Below, piece after piece: positions 45,264 to 53,551 of a stretch of DNA of 55,844 nt. Positions within the stretch are counted from its first letter, which is position 1; each line of letters opens with the position of its first letter. The notes under the pieces were generated by a model, which saw only the letters and a program-made list of their open reading frames with translations, ran no database searches and was not told the origin of the DNA. This DNA is from Oxalobacteraceae bacterium (GTDB taxonomy: Bacteria > Pseudomonadota > Gammaproteobacteria > Burkholderiales > Burkholderiaceae_D). The DNA lies in NCBI GenBank assembly GCA_003537575.1, contig DPRS01000035.1, positions 1 to 55,844 of the forward strand, given 5' to 3'. Position numbers and translations under genes: made by a program.

Positions 45264-46181
45264 ATGGATACCGATTCAATCCTGCTGTCGATTACGATGC
45301 TTCAGGACGTCGTCAATGGCAAAACCTATGACGCGGTGGCGGCCGCTTACGGACTCACGCGCACTGCCATCGAGCGGCGCATCAAGACGGCGGCGCTGCG
45401 GCTGTTCCGGGAAACCGGGATCGACGGCATCAACGAAGAGGGGCTGGCCTTTGTGCAGCGGCTGCGCTCCTGCCGGCCGGCGATCACTGCAGCCATCGGG
45501 CGGTACGAACCGCACATGACCAATCAAAAACGCAGCGGGCGCATCCTGAACGATCAGGATATCCAGCTGGCGGTCCAGCGCACGCGCCAGCGCAGCCCCT
45601 GTCTCCATCGGGACGTGGCGCTGTTGTACGTGTTGCTGACCACGGGCGCGCGCCCGCTGGAGATCGCCCGGCTGGAGGTGCGCGACTATTTGCAGGTAGA
45701 CGGCAGTGTACGGGAGGAATCGGTCATGCGTGCCGAGGTCGCGGTCAGCCGCAAGAGCCGGCCGCTGTTCTTCGCCAGTGACAAGGCGCGGGAAGCGATC
45801 GACCATTATTTAGCCGAACGGGCGGGCCAGCTTCCTGCCGTCCCATTGCACGCGCCTTATCGCGGACTGGATCCGCAGAGCCGCCTGTTTCTGACGGAGA
45901 AGGGAACGCCATTCGAGATTCATAGCCACGGCGCGCAGGGCCAGATGCGCTTTCTTTGTCGCGGCATCCTCGATACCTACCGCAAGATATTCCGGCGTAT
46001 CGGCCTGCCTGGCGTGTCGGCACTCAGCGTGCGACGCACGGTGGCGACCCGGATGTACGAGCGCGGCGCCGCGGAAGACCAGATCGGCGAGATCCTGGGG
46101 ATCAGCGAGAAAAAATCGGTACGTGAACTCTTGCCCAAACAGCGCCAACCCCTGCAGTCAGTCGTACGTGGGTTGGTTTGA
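45264..46181 (+). CDS. Tyrosine-recombinase-like protein with atypical active site
   Basis: A 305-residue member of the phage-integrase superfamily. An N-terminal helix-turn-helix-like part (VVNGKTYDAVAAAYGLTRTA) precedes a core domain with the first catalytic Arg in TTGARPLEIARLEVRDY and the second Arg in ALSVRRTVATRMYERG. The residue before that box, normally His in HxLR, is Ser, and the end (GISEKKSVRELLPKQ) has no obvious nucleophilic Tyr. I recall relatives in other ICEs ending the same way, so it may be a conserved non-integrase, for example an accessory recombination or regulatory factor. ATG 45264 with AAAGG at about 10 nt; a TTG at 45234 is possible. Its last 100 bp recur as a decayed copy at 50240. 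Confidence 0.75.
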   Translation: MDTDSILLSITMLQDVVNGKTYDAVAAAYGLTRTAIERRIKTAALRLFRETGIDGINEEGLAFVQRLRSCRPAITAAIGRYEPHMTNQKRSGRILNDQDIQLAVQRTRQRSPCLHRDVALLYVLLTTGARPLEIARLEVRDYLQVDGSVREESVMRAEVAVSRKSRPLFFASDKAREAIDHYLAERAGQLPAVPLHAPYRGLDPQSRLFLTEKGTPFEIHSHGAQGQMRFLCRGILDTYRKIFRRIGLPGVSALSVRRTVATRMYERGAAEDQIGEILGISEKKSVRELLPKQRQPLQSVVRGLV

Positions 46182-46253
46182 CCATGGAAGGGCAGCTGTA
46201 TGTCACCCAAGACATTAGCGTAATTTCTCGCCTGTTATATATCTCGTTATTCA

Positions 46254-47507
46254 TTACATTTCGGCTTTAAGACTTTTTTGTCGGTACGTTTCCGTTACAA
46301 AATCAATGAATACAACGGCTGCTCCAACCGCAAGGCGGGCATGCCTTGGCTGTAAACCACGATGCCTTCCATCTCTTCCATGTCCAGTGCCATATAGGCT
46401 ACGAAGCTCAGTTAAGTAACCAGGCAATGCCGCTAGATTTCGTAAGATAAGTCGAACGTTTTCTGCTCCTCTTGCTTCGTTTGGAATCCCTTCTGGCACT
46501 AGCTTGAGCTCCTTTGCCAAGGCTTTTGTCAGATCGCTGATATCTGCACCCTTGGCAAATTCAACGTCAAGTTTTGTCAAGATAGTCTTGCAGCATGTCT
46601 CGACCAGTTCTTTGGCAGTACCAATCGCAAGAGCGGGATCAGTATCAACGGCCCTTTCAACACGTTCAATCTCTTTTTGCATCCAACCAGCATCTAGAGC
46701 GTCCGCAACAGTTTTAGCCCGGGAGACAGTTCTTCCAGAGCTAAGCTTGAGCTGCACGGGAACAAATCGAGGACGTCCCGCAATCGGCTCTTCCTCAACT
46801 AATCTCCATCCCCGCAACTGGAGTTTTTCATTGAAAATGCTTACAAGGCGTAATGCCTCATTTCGATCTGGCCTGACTATCGGATGCACTATTTCACATA
46901 GAAAGCGCAGGAACGTATCAGTCGAGCCATCCAGCAAGCGGAAACGACGGTCACTAAAAATCCAGTCATCTGGCCAGTCATCGGGATTGTTCACTCGATG
47001 CTGCCAAATGTCTCCAGACGCGTTCTTAAAACGGATATCATCAGACGGGAGCGAATCGAGGTCGTATAGGCGTTGTAGGAACTCCACTTCATCAAGTTGA
47101 CCAGCCCACCACACTTTTTCGATGCGCAAAGCATCAATAATCTCTTGACGCGCTTGACGAGAAATATCAATACGGGACTCACGCCAATTATGCATAGCTT
47201 CCAGTTTGGGAACGATTTTGGAGCTGATCCAATCGCTGGAAAACTGTTCAACTACCGGCTTAAGTCTGCCATCAATTTGTTCTTCGAGAACTTCACGCTT
47301 TGAAGCGAATTGAGCATAGTCGCGTGCGGGCACCTTAAGGAACAGCGTCCATATTGTTATGCCGCCATTCCAATTGTCGTAGCCAGTCTGCTCAACGTAA
47401 GCCTCTGCCGACCGCAGTAGATCTGCTGCATCACAGGATCCGTCCGCTGAAAGCATTACGGTCGTGGTAGCCAGGAGTGAATCAAGATTATCAGCAAGTG
47501 ACTGCAT
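46254..47507 (-). CDS. Abortive-infection protein, AbiJ/Abi_C type
   Basis: A 417-residue protein. The C-terminal about 110 residues match the Abi_C domain: DTDPALAIGTAKELVETCCK, RGAENVRLILRNLAALPGYL and the His/Arg-rich GTGHGRDGRHRGLQPRHARL, a region that resembles RNase-type active sites in other abortive infection proteins. The middle part (FLRFLCEIVHPIVRPDRNEA to GWRLVEEEPIAGRPRFVPVQ) fits AbiJ N-terminal-type domains. I chose the ATG at 47507, where the family-like sequence begins; the frame open to 47777 is AT-rich and unconvincing. Base composition is lower in GC than the backbone. It diverges from the retron-like locus; joint action is possible but unproven. Confidence 0.8.
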   Translation of the reverse strand: MQSLADNLDSLLATTTVMLSADGSCDAADLLRSAEAYVEQTGYDNWNGGITIWTLFLKVPARDYAQFASKREVLEEQIDGRLKPVVEQFSSDWISSKIVPKLEAMHNWRESRIDISRQARQEIIDALRIEKVWWAGQLDEVEFLQRLYDLDSLPSDDIRFKNASGDIWQHRVNNPDDWPDDWIFSDRRFRLLDGSTDTFLRFLCEIVHPIVRPDRNEALRLVSIFNEKLQLRGWRLVEEEPIAGRPRFVPVQLKLSSGRTVSRAKTVADALDAGWMQKEIERVERAVDTDPALAIGTAKELVETCCKTILTKLDVEFAKGADISDLTKALAKELKLVPEGIPNEARGAENVRLILRNLAALPGYLTELRSLYGTGHGRDGRHRGLQPRHARLAVGAAVVFIDFVTETYRQKSLKAEM

Positions 47508-48182
47508 ATAAGGGTATCCGAGAAATATGCGAAATAATACCCCAGAGCAATGAGGGGCGGGCATTGGCATTATTGAACGGTTACTAATGCAGATCCAATG
47601 CAGCTGCCGATTCAAGACTTGAAATGCCAATTTCATGAGCGAAGCTAATAAATCGAAATTCATGGCATTTTTAAAGTGCGCCGCCATAAGCCAAATGATA
47701 GTCACTGGTACAGAAATCTCTTCAATGATTGACCAGCTGTTCAACCAGAGCGCGGTTCGCATTCTATTTGGCAGCACAACTTGCGCTGGAGGTGAACCGA
47801 GTATTGAAGCAGTGATCTCTGCAGCAATAGCGCGCGGGATCGAATTGTCGTGCCTTGATGCCTATACCAAGCGACGCTGGGGAGTGGGATGAAAGCGTAA
47901 TGCGTACAGGAGGCACTGCGAGTTGGTCACAATTTATCGGGATCGTAATGATGTGGAAGGTTATTTGGACAAGATTGAGACTGTCTTGACGTGGCCTGAG
48001 CCGGCACTATAACGATCTGATCGTAGTTAAGGCTGATAGCTAGCGCAGCTTGGACGACAAGAGGATGTTCATGAACATTGAGCAGTAAGTTTGTGACGCC
48101 ACTGAACTTGGCGATTACATACACGGAATTTCCCTACCGCAGACTTGAAAGTTGACGTCATAATTGGATATGACGTTTCTTA
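47508..48182. other. Gap between the abortive-infection gene and the retron-like locus
   Basis: About 675 bp of AT-rich sequence with no gene I trust. An 85-codon frame at 47635-47892 (+) has no ribosome site or recognisable domain. The abortive-infection promoter should be at its left end. Confidence 0.4.
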
Positions 48183-48213
48183 TTGGCAATGGATAATGAT
48201 AACTGGTTATAAT
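48183..48213 (+). promoter_or_regulatory. Candidate promoter of the retron-like RNA and RT gene
   Basis: TATAAT at 48208-48213 is a perfect -10 box. TTGGCA at 48183-48188 is a fair -35 at a 19-bp spacing. Transcription would start near 48220, which is exactly where the a1 arm of the inferred retron RNA begins. Confidence 0.6.
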
Positions 48214-48219
48214 TGCACG

Positions 48220-48347
48220 GCCGTCCCGACCAAGACTTAATCTGGTCAGCGTTAACGCTGACCTTGTAGCATGGTAACCCCGTACCGTTCGCCTCGCCAT
48301 ATAGCTATGCCACTGGCCGAGGTATAGGTAAAAGCTGTCGGGACGGC
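48220..48347 (+). ncRNA. Candidate retron msr-msd RNA
   Basis: The 11-nt GCCGTCCCGAC at 48220-48230 is exactly complementary to GTCGGGACGGC at 48337-48347, as a1 and a2 arms that close a retron RNA. Inside lie a perfect 20-bp palindrome (GGTCAGCGTTAACGCTGACC, 48244-48263), a GGTA/TACC mini-hairpin, and a CCTCG/CGAGG stem (48292-48296 with 48318-48322) that could form the msd hairpin. The total of about 128 nt, the position about 30 nt before the RT gene and the promoter just upstream all fit. The branching G and exact msr/msd border cannot be fixed from one sequence. Confidence 0.75.
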
Positions 48348-48377
48348 GTCCTATTAAAACAATGTGACAGGGGCACT

Positions 48378-50138
48378 GTGGCTGCTACCGTTTCTACTGA
48401 CGCATTAACTGCTTTACTTGTTCGACATAGCGTTCACTTCATGTCGGACCAGCTGTTCGGCATAACGTACAGTGAACTTCAGGCACTGCTCTATCCTCGT
48501 CAGCCATATAAAACTTTTATTATAGCCAAACGAAACGGCTCGCCGAGGGTAATTCATGAGCCCCGTATAGCGTTAAAGGTGGTGCAAGAAAAGCTTCTTC
48601 ATTTTCTCTATGAAAATGCAGGCATGGCTAAGCCATGCGTTCAGGGTTTCACTCCCGGACGTAGCATAGTCACGAACGCACAAAAGCACTGTTCTCCGCG
48701 AACGCTACATCTGTTAAATATTGACATTGAAAATTTCTTCCCATCGATCACGTTCTACCGTGTACGTGGCCTGTTTTTAAAAAAACCTTTCGAGTTTTCG
48801 CATCAGGTTGCTACAGTGCTTGCGCAGATATGTACATACCAAGGAATCCTGCCGCAAGGTGCGCCAACGTCTCCTATGGTGGCCAATTTGATTTGCAGGT
48901 CGCTTGACAAAGATTTGACCCTTTTAGCCAAACGTCATCGTGCCATCTATACTCGATATTGCGATGACATTACTTTTTCTCTTTCAGTACGCGACATTGC
49001 CAAGCTACCGGTCAATATCTGTTCCTTTGACAGCGGCGTGCTGACATTGGGCGATGAACTGCAATCAATTTTTGTTAAGAATTCTTTCCGAATTAATCCG
49101 TTAAAAAGCCGACTTGGTAACCGTAGGCATAGGCTTGAAGTTACGGGAATCACGATTAACAAATCGCCAAATGTTAAGCGTTCTTTTATCGATTCAATAC
49201 GAGGGGCACTGCATGCTTGGGACAAATATGGCTATGAGGCGGCGACGGCCGAGTGGGAAAAACGTCCGTATAAACGGCAACGTAGAATTGGCGGGATCCC
49301 AAGCCTTAAAAATGTATTATGGGGTAAATTGTTGTATGTCCGGATGGTCCGGGGCGGCGACGATGTGTTGTATACCCGGCTAGCAGAGCGTTACAACATG
49401 CTATGCGAGAAGGAACAAGCTGCTCGGAAATCGTTTACATATTCGAGTTTGCCAATTGAAGCTGTTGTCCGAAACGCCGCGGATGCGGAAAATGCGGTCT
49501 TTGTGTTGGAGTGGCTGGGCGACTACAAGGGGGAACCGGTAGGTGGACAGGGTACTGCTTTTGCATACAAGGATGTAGGGCTGCTGACATGTGAGCATGT
49601 CTTTCATACTGTAACTGAAAATGGGGAGCCGGTTTCGTTCGACGAGGTCAAGGGAGCGACGCTTACATTGCAAAATCCCTCAACCGGTAAATTTTGGCCC
49701 GCTAAACTGATCCACAAGGACCCATATCGCGATTTGGCAGTAGTGCACTTTGACACTCGGATTCCGCCTGCACACCGTCATTTTTCTGCGCTAGAAGCAC
49801 AGATCAATCGTAATTCGAAAGGGATTCTGATTGGCTTTCCCAATTGGTCGCCAGGTAAAAGAGCAAACCAATTATATGTTACGGTGCTCAATCGTTTCCC
49901 AATCACTGGTCTCCAACGCATTGAAATTAATGGAAGTGTCCGAAAGGGAAATAGTGGTGGACCCTTTGTCGATGAGCTTTTTCGTGTGGCGGGCGTCGCC
50001 CAGCAAGGTGCAACGCAAGCGAATGGAAATGACCAATGCCTCTGCGTCACCGAATTGGATAAGTGGCTGGTTGAAATCAAAGGTCTGGCTCACGGCCTCT
50101 CCTTAGATGCGCTACCTGACACGCCAGTCGCTGATTGA
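48378..50138 (+). CDS. Retron-like reverse transcriptase fused to a trypsin-like serine protease
   Basis: A 586-residue fusion. The RT half (about 1-340) has NIDIENFFPS with Asp116, LPQGAPTSPMVANL, and YCDD at 194-197; retron hallmarks are both present: NAxxH as NAQKH at 100-104 and VTG at 255-257. The C-terminal half (about 370-570) is a chymotrypsin-fold protease with a full triad: His407 in LLTCEHVF, Asp452 in YRDLAVVHF and Ser526 in GNSGGPF. RT-protease fusions are a recognised retron class, thought to act in phage defence by releasing the effector when the RNA-DNA hybrid is disturbed. The first codon is GTG at 48378 with AGGGG at 4 nt; ATG 48441 is an alternative. No separate effector gene lies downstream; the abortive-infection gene is divergent. 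Confidence 0.9.
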   Translation: MAATVSTDALTALLVRHSVHFMSDQLFGITYSELQALLYPRQPYKTFIIAKRNGSPRVIHEPRIALKVVQEKLLHFLYENAGMAKPCVQGFTPGRSIVTNAQKHCSPRTLHLLNIDIENFFPSITFYRVRGLFLKKPFEFSHQVATVLAQICTYQGILPQGAPTSPMVANLICRSLDKDLTLLAKRHRAIYTRYCDDITFSLSVRDIAKLPVNICSFDSGVLTLGDELQSIFVKNSFRINPLKSRLGNRRHRLEVTGITINKSPNVKRSFIDSIRGALHAWDKYGYEAATAEWEKRPYKRQRRIGGIPSLKNVLWGKLLYVRMVRGGDDVLYTRLAERYNMLCEKEQAARKSFTYSSLPIEAVVRNAADAENAVFVLEWLGDYKGEPVGGQGTAFAYKDVGLLTCEHVFHTVTENGEPVSFDEVKGATLTLQNPSTGKFWPAKLIHKDPYRDLAVVHFDTRIPPAHRHFSALEAQINRNSKGILIGFPNWSPGKRANQLYVTVLNRFPITGLQRIEINGSVRKGNSGGPFVDELFRVAGVAQQGATQANGNDQCLCVTELDKWLVEIKGLAHGLSLDALPDTPVAD

Positions 50139-50160
50139 TTGCTTCGACCGGGTCGGGAGC

Positions 50161-50239
50161 TTAGATGGGAACGTGCTTGGTTTCATAGGCCTGAACCAGC
50201 GTGGCCAAGATGTCCAGACGGTCTCCATCTGGCGTGCCT
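50161..50239 (-). pseudogene. 3' remnant of a HigA-like antitoxin gene
   Basis: The minus strand reads LGTPDGDRLDILATLVQAYE and then TKHVPI before a stop, a stretch very like the C-terminus of HigA/XRE antitoxins, which end GTPEGDxLDxLATLxEAYE. The upstream part of the gene is gone: homology stops at about 50239, where the recombinase remnant on the other strand begins. No toxin gene remains. Confidence 0.6.
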
Positions 50240-50339
50240 AGATCGGCCAGATCCTGGAGATAGGCGAGAAAAATCGATGCGTGAACTCTTTTCCAAGCAG
50301 CGCTAACCCCTGCAGTCGGTGGTGCGCGGAATGGTCTGA
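50240..50339 (+). pseudogene. 3' remnant of a recombinase gene, copy of 46081-46181
   Basis: By hand alignment about 83 of 101 positions match the end of the recombinase gene at 46081-46181, with one deleted base and one new stop (CAA to TAA). The two copies are in the same direction and flank the abortive-infection and retron genes. The divergence shows it is an old paralogue fragment, not a fresh duplication. Confidence 0.75.
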
Positions 50340-50566
50340 TCGCGAAGGCAGCTGGTAGGCATCCAGGGCGGTTTTTATTCATAGGGCAAGATCGAGAACG
50401 TATTGGCTAGAGGACTGTAATAGCGCCAAGCAGACATGGAATCGATGCGCGTGAGAGCTGAATTTGCCACAAGGAAACGTATGGGAGAGAATGAGGCGGC
50501 AGCAGTACTCGATGTACATGCCGCCATTCTCGTGACTGCGCGTCACTTTTTTCTTTAAGGGATAAG

Positions 50567-50869
50567 ATGAACCGTTTAGAACTCGCTGAAATAATCGCCA
50601 CCAAACATGACTTGTCGAAAGCCGAAGCGGCCCGTATTTTGGCCACCATCACCGAGACCGTAGTGAACACCGTTAAGAAGGGCGGGACGGTCGGTATTGT
50701 GGGCTTTGGTACATTCAAACAGGTGAGCCGCGCTGCCCGTAGCGGTTTCAATCCGAGCAAAGGCACGAAGATCAAGATTCCGGCTGGAAAAGTGCCGAAG
50801 TTTGTGCCTGGCGCTGGGTTCAAGGCGGCCGTGGACCCCAAGGCGGCAAAACGTAAAGCGGCGAAATAA
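50567..50869 (+). CDS. HU-family DNA-binding protein
   Basis: A 100-residue HU/IHF-type protein: N-terminal helices (MNRLELAEIIATKHDLSKAE), the beta-arm region with GGTVGIVGFGTFKQVSRAAR and a Lys/Ala-rich tail KAAKRKAAK of the kind found in betaproteobacterial HU variants. In the arm the usual RNPQTG is changed to GFNPSKG. Mobile elements often carry such proteins as nucleoid or stealth factors. The ATG is preceded by AAGGGA at about 5 nt. Confidence 0.92.
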   Translation: MNRLELAEIIATKHDLSKAEAARILATITETVVNTVKKGGTVGIVGFGTFKQVSRAARSGFNPSKGTKIKIPAGKVPKFVPGAGFKAAVDPKAAKRKAAK

Positions 50870-51182
50870 GTTGGCCGTACTGCAGGCAAGCAGGATCCGA
50901 TGATGGATTCTGCTGAAAATTCCCGACAGTTGGGATAACTGGATCGCCTGAGCAGGCAGGCCGCGCATGAGGGCTGAAAGGCTGGCACGGCAAAAAAATG
51001 CCCGCCAACCTTGCGGTGCGGGCTAAATCCAATTCATAGAGATTTGGAGGAGACGAAGAAACTATATCGTGTCCTCTGCAAAGCGTCTGCTTTATTTCCT
51101 TGATTACTGTTATTTGTTTTCGATATAACCATCCTTGTGGCAGTCATGTGTGCTGGGCTTTCCCGAGCTAAGGTGATCGTGA
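50870..51182. other. Gap between HU and abiEii genes
   Basis: About 310 bp. The only clear element is the terminator at 50992-51023 that would end the leftward abiE transcript. The rest is AT-rich with no gene seen. Confidence 0.5.
50992..51023 (-). terminator. Rho-independent terminator for the abiE operon
   Basis: On the minus strand GCCCGC (51023-51018) pairs with GCGGGC (51005-51000) across a short loop and is followed by a run of seven T (50998-50992). It lies about 160 bp past the abiEii stop. Confidence 0.75.
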
Positions 51183-52193
51183 TCAGGGTGCATTGGCCTT
51201 GTCCTGGATGGCTGCACACCGTTCCAGCAAGTGCTCGAATGGTTCCGGGGCGTCCAGGAACAAGCCGTCGTCGACCATGTGCTGATAGTCGAGCGCCAAT
51301 TTTTCCAGCGCCTCGCCTGCTGGTACGAGCTGCAGTCCGCCCGATACCGCAGCGTGATAATCGATGACATTGCCGCCGGTGTCCTTCTCTGGGAAGAACA
51401 CGCTTTTGTGTGTGGCCACCGCTTGGGCGAGGGCTTTGTCCACCATGGCAGCCTCGGCGAAGCCTGCGTTCGCCAGGCGCGTCACGTCATGCCAATGACG
51501 CGCGAAGCGGTCGCCGCCACGAAATGCGCCCTGTGCGCAAAAGACATGAATCGCTGTGGCTTTCTCCCAAAAGGTGCGCTCGGCGCGCATGGTTTGCGCT
51601 ATGGCGGCAGGAAATGCCACTTCCTGCAGGTGGACCGCGGCGTCGCAATGGATGGCGCGCGGTTCACTGGGCTCGCCTGTGGAACGGGCGCCGAATTCCA
51701 GCATCACGGCGGGCGCGACATAGCCGGTACCGGCAGTCAGCGGCGCGTAGTGGAGAAATATTTTGTCGTCCTCGGTGCGCACGCTTGCCGATAAACCTTG
51801 TTGTTCCAGGTCTTGCATGAGCCGTGGCGCGATCTCGGCCTTTACCCAGTCCGCCAGGCGTGCACGGATTTCCTTGCTCCATTTTTTTTCCTGGCTCTTG
51901 CTGACTGGCAGCGGCGCAGCCGCGTCGCCGATCAGGTCGGCGGCGATGGCGCGAATGTCATAGGTCAGGTCGACGTCTTCGGAAAAGCGCCGGATGACGT
52001 GGTAAGCCTTCGACAAAGAAGTGCCGCCCTTGAAGACGAGATGCTCGGCATAGGGGCCGGTGAAAAGGTGCCGCAATGACCAGACCACCCAGATGTCTTT
52101 TTCGAGCAAGTGGGGAGGCCGGCCGGAAGTGTTGGCGACGGACTCGAGCGCGTCCAGGCGTTCGCGCTCAGATAGCTGGAAGAATTCAACCAT
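51183..52193 (-). CDS. AbiEii-type nucleotidyltransferase toxin
   Basis: A 336-residue protein of the AbiEii/AbiGii family, the toxin of type IV abortive-infection modules. The nucleotidyltransferase signature is present: KGGTSLSK at 55-62 and SEDVDL with Asp73 and Asp75. AbiEii proteins add nucleotides to tRNA or related targets and stop growth on phage infection. It overlaps the antitoxin gene by 8 bp, so the two are translated together. Confidence 0.9.
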   Translation of the reverse strand: MVEFFQLSERERLDALESVANTSGRPPHLLEKDIWVVWSLRHLFTGPYAEHLVFKGGTSLSKAYHVIRRFSEDVDLTYDIRAIAADLIGDAAAPLPVSKSQEKKWSKEIRARLADWVKAEIAPRLMQDLEQQGLSASVRTEDDKIFLHYAPLTAGTGYVAPAVMLEFGARSTGEPSEPRAIHCDAAVHLQEVAFPAAIAQTMRAERTFWEKATAIHVFCAQGAFRGGDRFARHWHDVTRLANAGFAEAAMVDKALAQAVATHKSVFFPEKDTGGNVIDYHAAVSGGLQLVPAGEALEKLALDYQHMVDDGLFLDAPEPFEHLLERCAAIQDKANAP

Positions 52194-52782
52194 GCGGGAT
52201 CAAAGTGCTGACTTGCTGGGCCATCCAGGTCGGCAGGCGAGCACGCGTGGACACGACTTCTTCCAGTGCGGATGCCGGCAGCTTGGCGCGTAGCTTGCGG
52301 ATGGCTGCGCCAGCCTTTTCCGGGCCCAGCCAGGCGAGTGCCCGCACCACCTCGCCCGCGGCCTGTCCGGGCAAGAGCAGTTGCCACGCTGGGGCATGGC
52401 GGAATTCGACGGTCTGGGCACCCAGCTTCAGGCGACGGTTGCGCCCGGATGTCAGATAGATTGTCCGCATCGGCACCTGGGAGGTCAGGCCCAGCGCGTT
52501 GGCGGCTGTGGCGCCATGAGAAGCAATGGTTTCGCCGCGCTGGTGTGCCAAGCCTTCGGCCATCTTGGCTGCCGAGGGCGCACGGGTGCCAAAGCGACTT
52601 TCCACGGGCAAGACATAGATGCCGCGCCCAGCGCGCAGCAGGGTGCTGCGGCGCGCAAGGCGCGACAGCGCCTGGTCTACCGCTGCTCTGCTGCCAAGAT
52701 GCAGCAATTCTTTAGCGGCCAAAGGCGTGCCTTCTGGCAATCTGGCAGCGTGTTCCAGAACTTGTTTGGCTAGGGTTTGCAT
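52186..52782 (-). CDS. AbiEi-type antitoxin and repressor
   Basis: A 198-residue partner of AbiEii. The N-terminal winged-helix domain (VDQALSRLARRSTLLRAGRG then IYVLP) fits AbiEi_4/DUF6088 regulators; the C-terminal domain starts near residue 85 with IASHGATAANALGLT. Type IV antitoxins neutralise without binding the toxin and repress their own promoter. AAGGAG precedes the ATG at 52782. Confidence 0.88.
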   Translation of the reverse strand: MQTLAKQVLEHAARLPEGTPLAAKELLHLGSRAAVDQALSRLARRSTLLRAGRGIYVLPVESRFGTRAPSAAKMAEGLAHQRGETIASHGATAANALGLTSQVPMRTIYLTSGRNRRLKLGAQTVEFRHAPAWQLLLPGQAAGEVVRALAWLGPEKAGAAIRKLRAKLPASALEEVVSTRARLPTWMAQQVSTLIPHG

Positions 52783-52804
52783 GGATCAATCTCCTTACGT
52801 TAGA

Positions 52805-52833
52805 AGTATGACGATATTTCTGACACTTTTCAA
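52805..52833 (-). promoter_or_regulatory. Promoter of the abiE operon
   Basis: On the minus strand TTGAAA (52833-52828) and CATACT (52810-52805) are 17 bp apart, a good sigma-70 promoter, ending about 20 bp before the abiEi ATG. AbiEi is expected to bind near here. Confidence 0.65.
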
Positions 52834-52882
52834 GGCTTTGATATGAGCTAAAGCTGCCTTACGACTGTGTTACTTCGTTGAA

Positions 52883-53551
52883 ATGAAAGGGATTGACGAA
52901 TTTCGAAAAATGCACCAAAATTGCGTTGACGAAATCATGAAAGTGCACAAAATGACCTTGCCGCCGCCCTCAGCCTTTAATCCTGAATTGTCGTTCGACC
53001 GTTTGGAAGCAGTTTCCCAGTGGCTACTGGATGAGTTGTATGCGACCGAAGACGATCTGTCCCGGCCGACAGACAGTGGTTACACGCGAGGGTGTACCAC
53101 CTTCGGGCGGCAAAAGAACCGGATTGTTGCGGAGGCGTTGTCGGGGCAGCATGGATGGCTTGGCCTATCTAACAGTAACAATGACATCGTCTTCACCATT
53201 GGCGGCGTGCCCTGCAGGTTCAGCAATGACGATCCATCGAACCCCTCCAAGGGGGCTGTTTTGACAGCAAATCGCTATCAGATGGATTTCCTGGAGTTCG
53301 CGACTAAAGGCGAGCCTGGCCGATTTTGCTTCATCATTGATCGAGGGTACGATGGTGCGGCAGAACCCAGGGTTGAGTTTCTTGGATTTACACCCAACGA
53401 TGAAGTTGCCTGTCGCTGGGTATCGAATGCAGTGCGTGTTTTCCGTGTAGATGACCAGCAGCCGTTGGCTCAACCCGTTGAGATCGCGAAGCCTCAAGTG
53501 GCTCCGAAGCGGCGCGATGAAGGTGATACCCCCGCAATTGCTGCGCGATGA
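52883..53551 (+). CDS. Unknown protein coupled to the XRE-ImmA/IrrE gene, putative toxin
   Basis: A 222-residue protein I do not recognise. The N-terminal part is helical (to about 65), then a mixed alpha/beta domain (about 85-195) with WLGLSNSNNDIVFTIGG and RFCFIIDRGYDG, and a loose Pro-rich tail. The stop overlaps the next start (ATGA at 53548-53551), so the pair forms one unit. This resembles the RosmerTA arrangement in which an unknown toxin pairs with a HTH-metallopeptidase antitoxin; that is an inference from gene order. Gene start uncertain because no ribosome site is visible. Confidence 0.65.
   Translation: MKGIDEFRKMHQNCVDEIMKVHKMTLPPPSAFNPELSFDRLEAVSQWLLDELYATEDDLSRPTDSGYTRGCTTFGRQKNRIVAEALSGQHGWLGLSNSNNDIVFTIGGVPCRFSNDDPSNPSKGAVLTANRYQMDFLEFATKGEPGRFCFIIDRGYDGAAEPRVEFLGFTPNDEVACRWVSNAVRVFRVDDQQPLAQPVEIAKPQVAPKRRDEGDTPAIAAR

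Larger units (their letters stand above)
50139..50566. other. Junction region with two gene remnants
   Basis: About 430 bp without an intact gene. It contains the end of a HigA-like antitoxin gene (minus strand) joined to a decayed copy of the recombinase 3' end (plus strand), then the leader of the HU gene, whose ATG is preceded by AAGGGA. Confidence 0.6.

Noticed and set aside
47635..47892. 85-codon plus-strand frame upstream of the retron-like locus
   Set aside because: No ribosome site, no recognisable domain, and overlap with the antisense 5' region of the abortive-infection gene. It may be a degraded gene, but I cannot support it.
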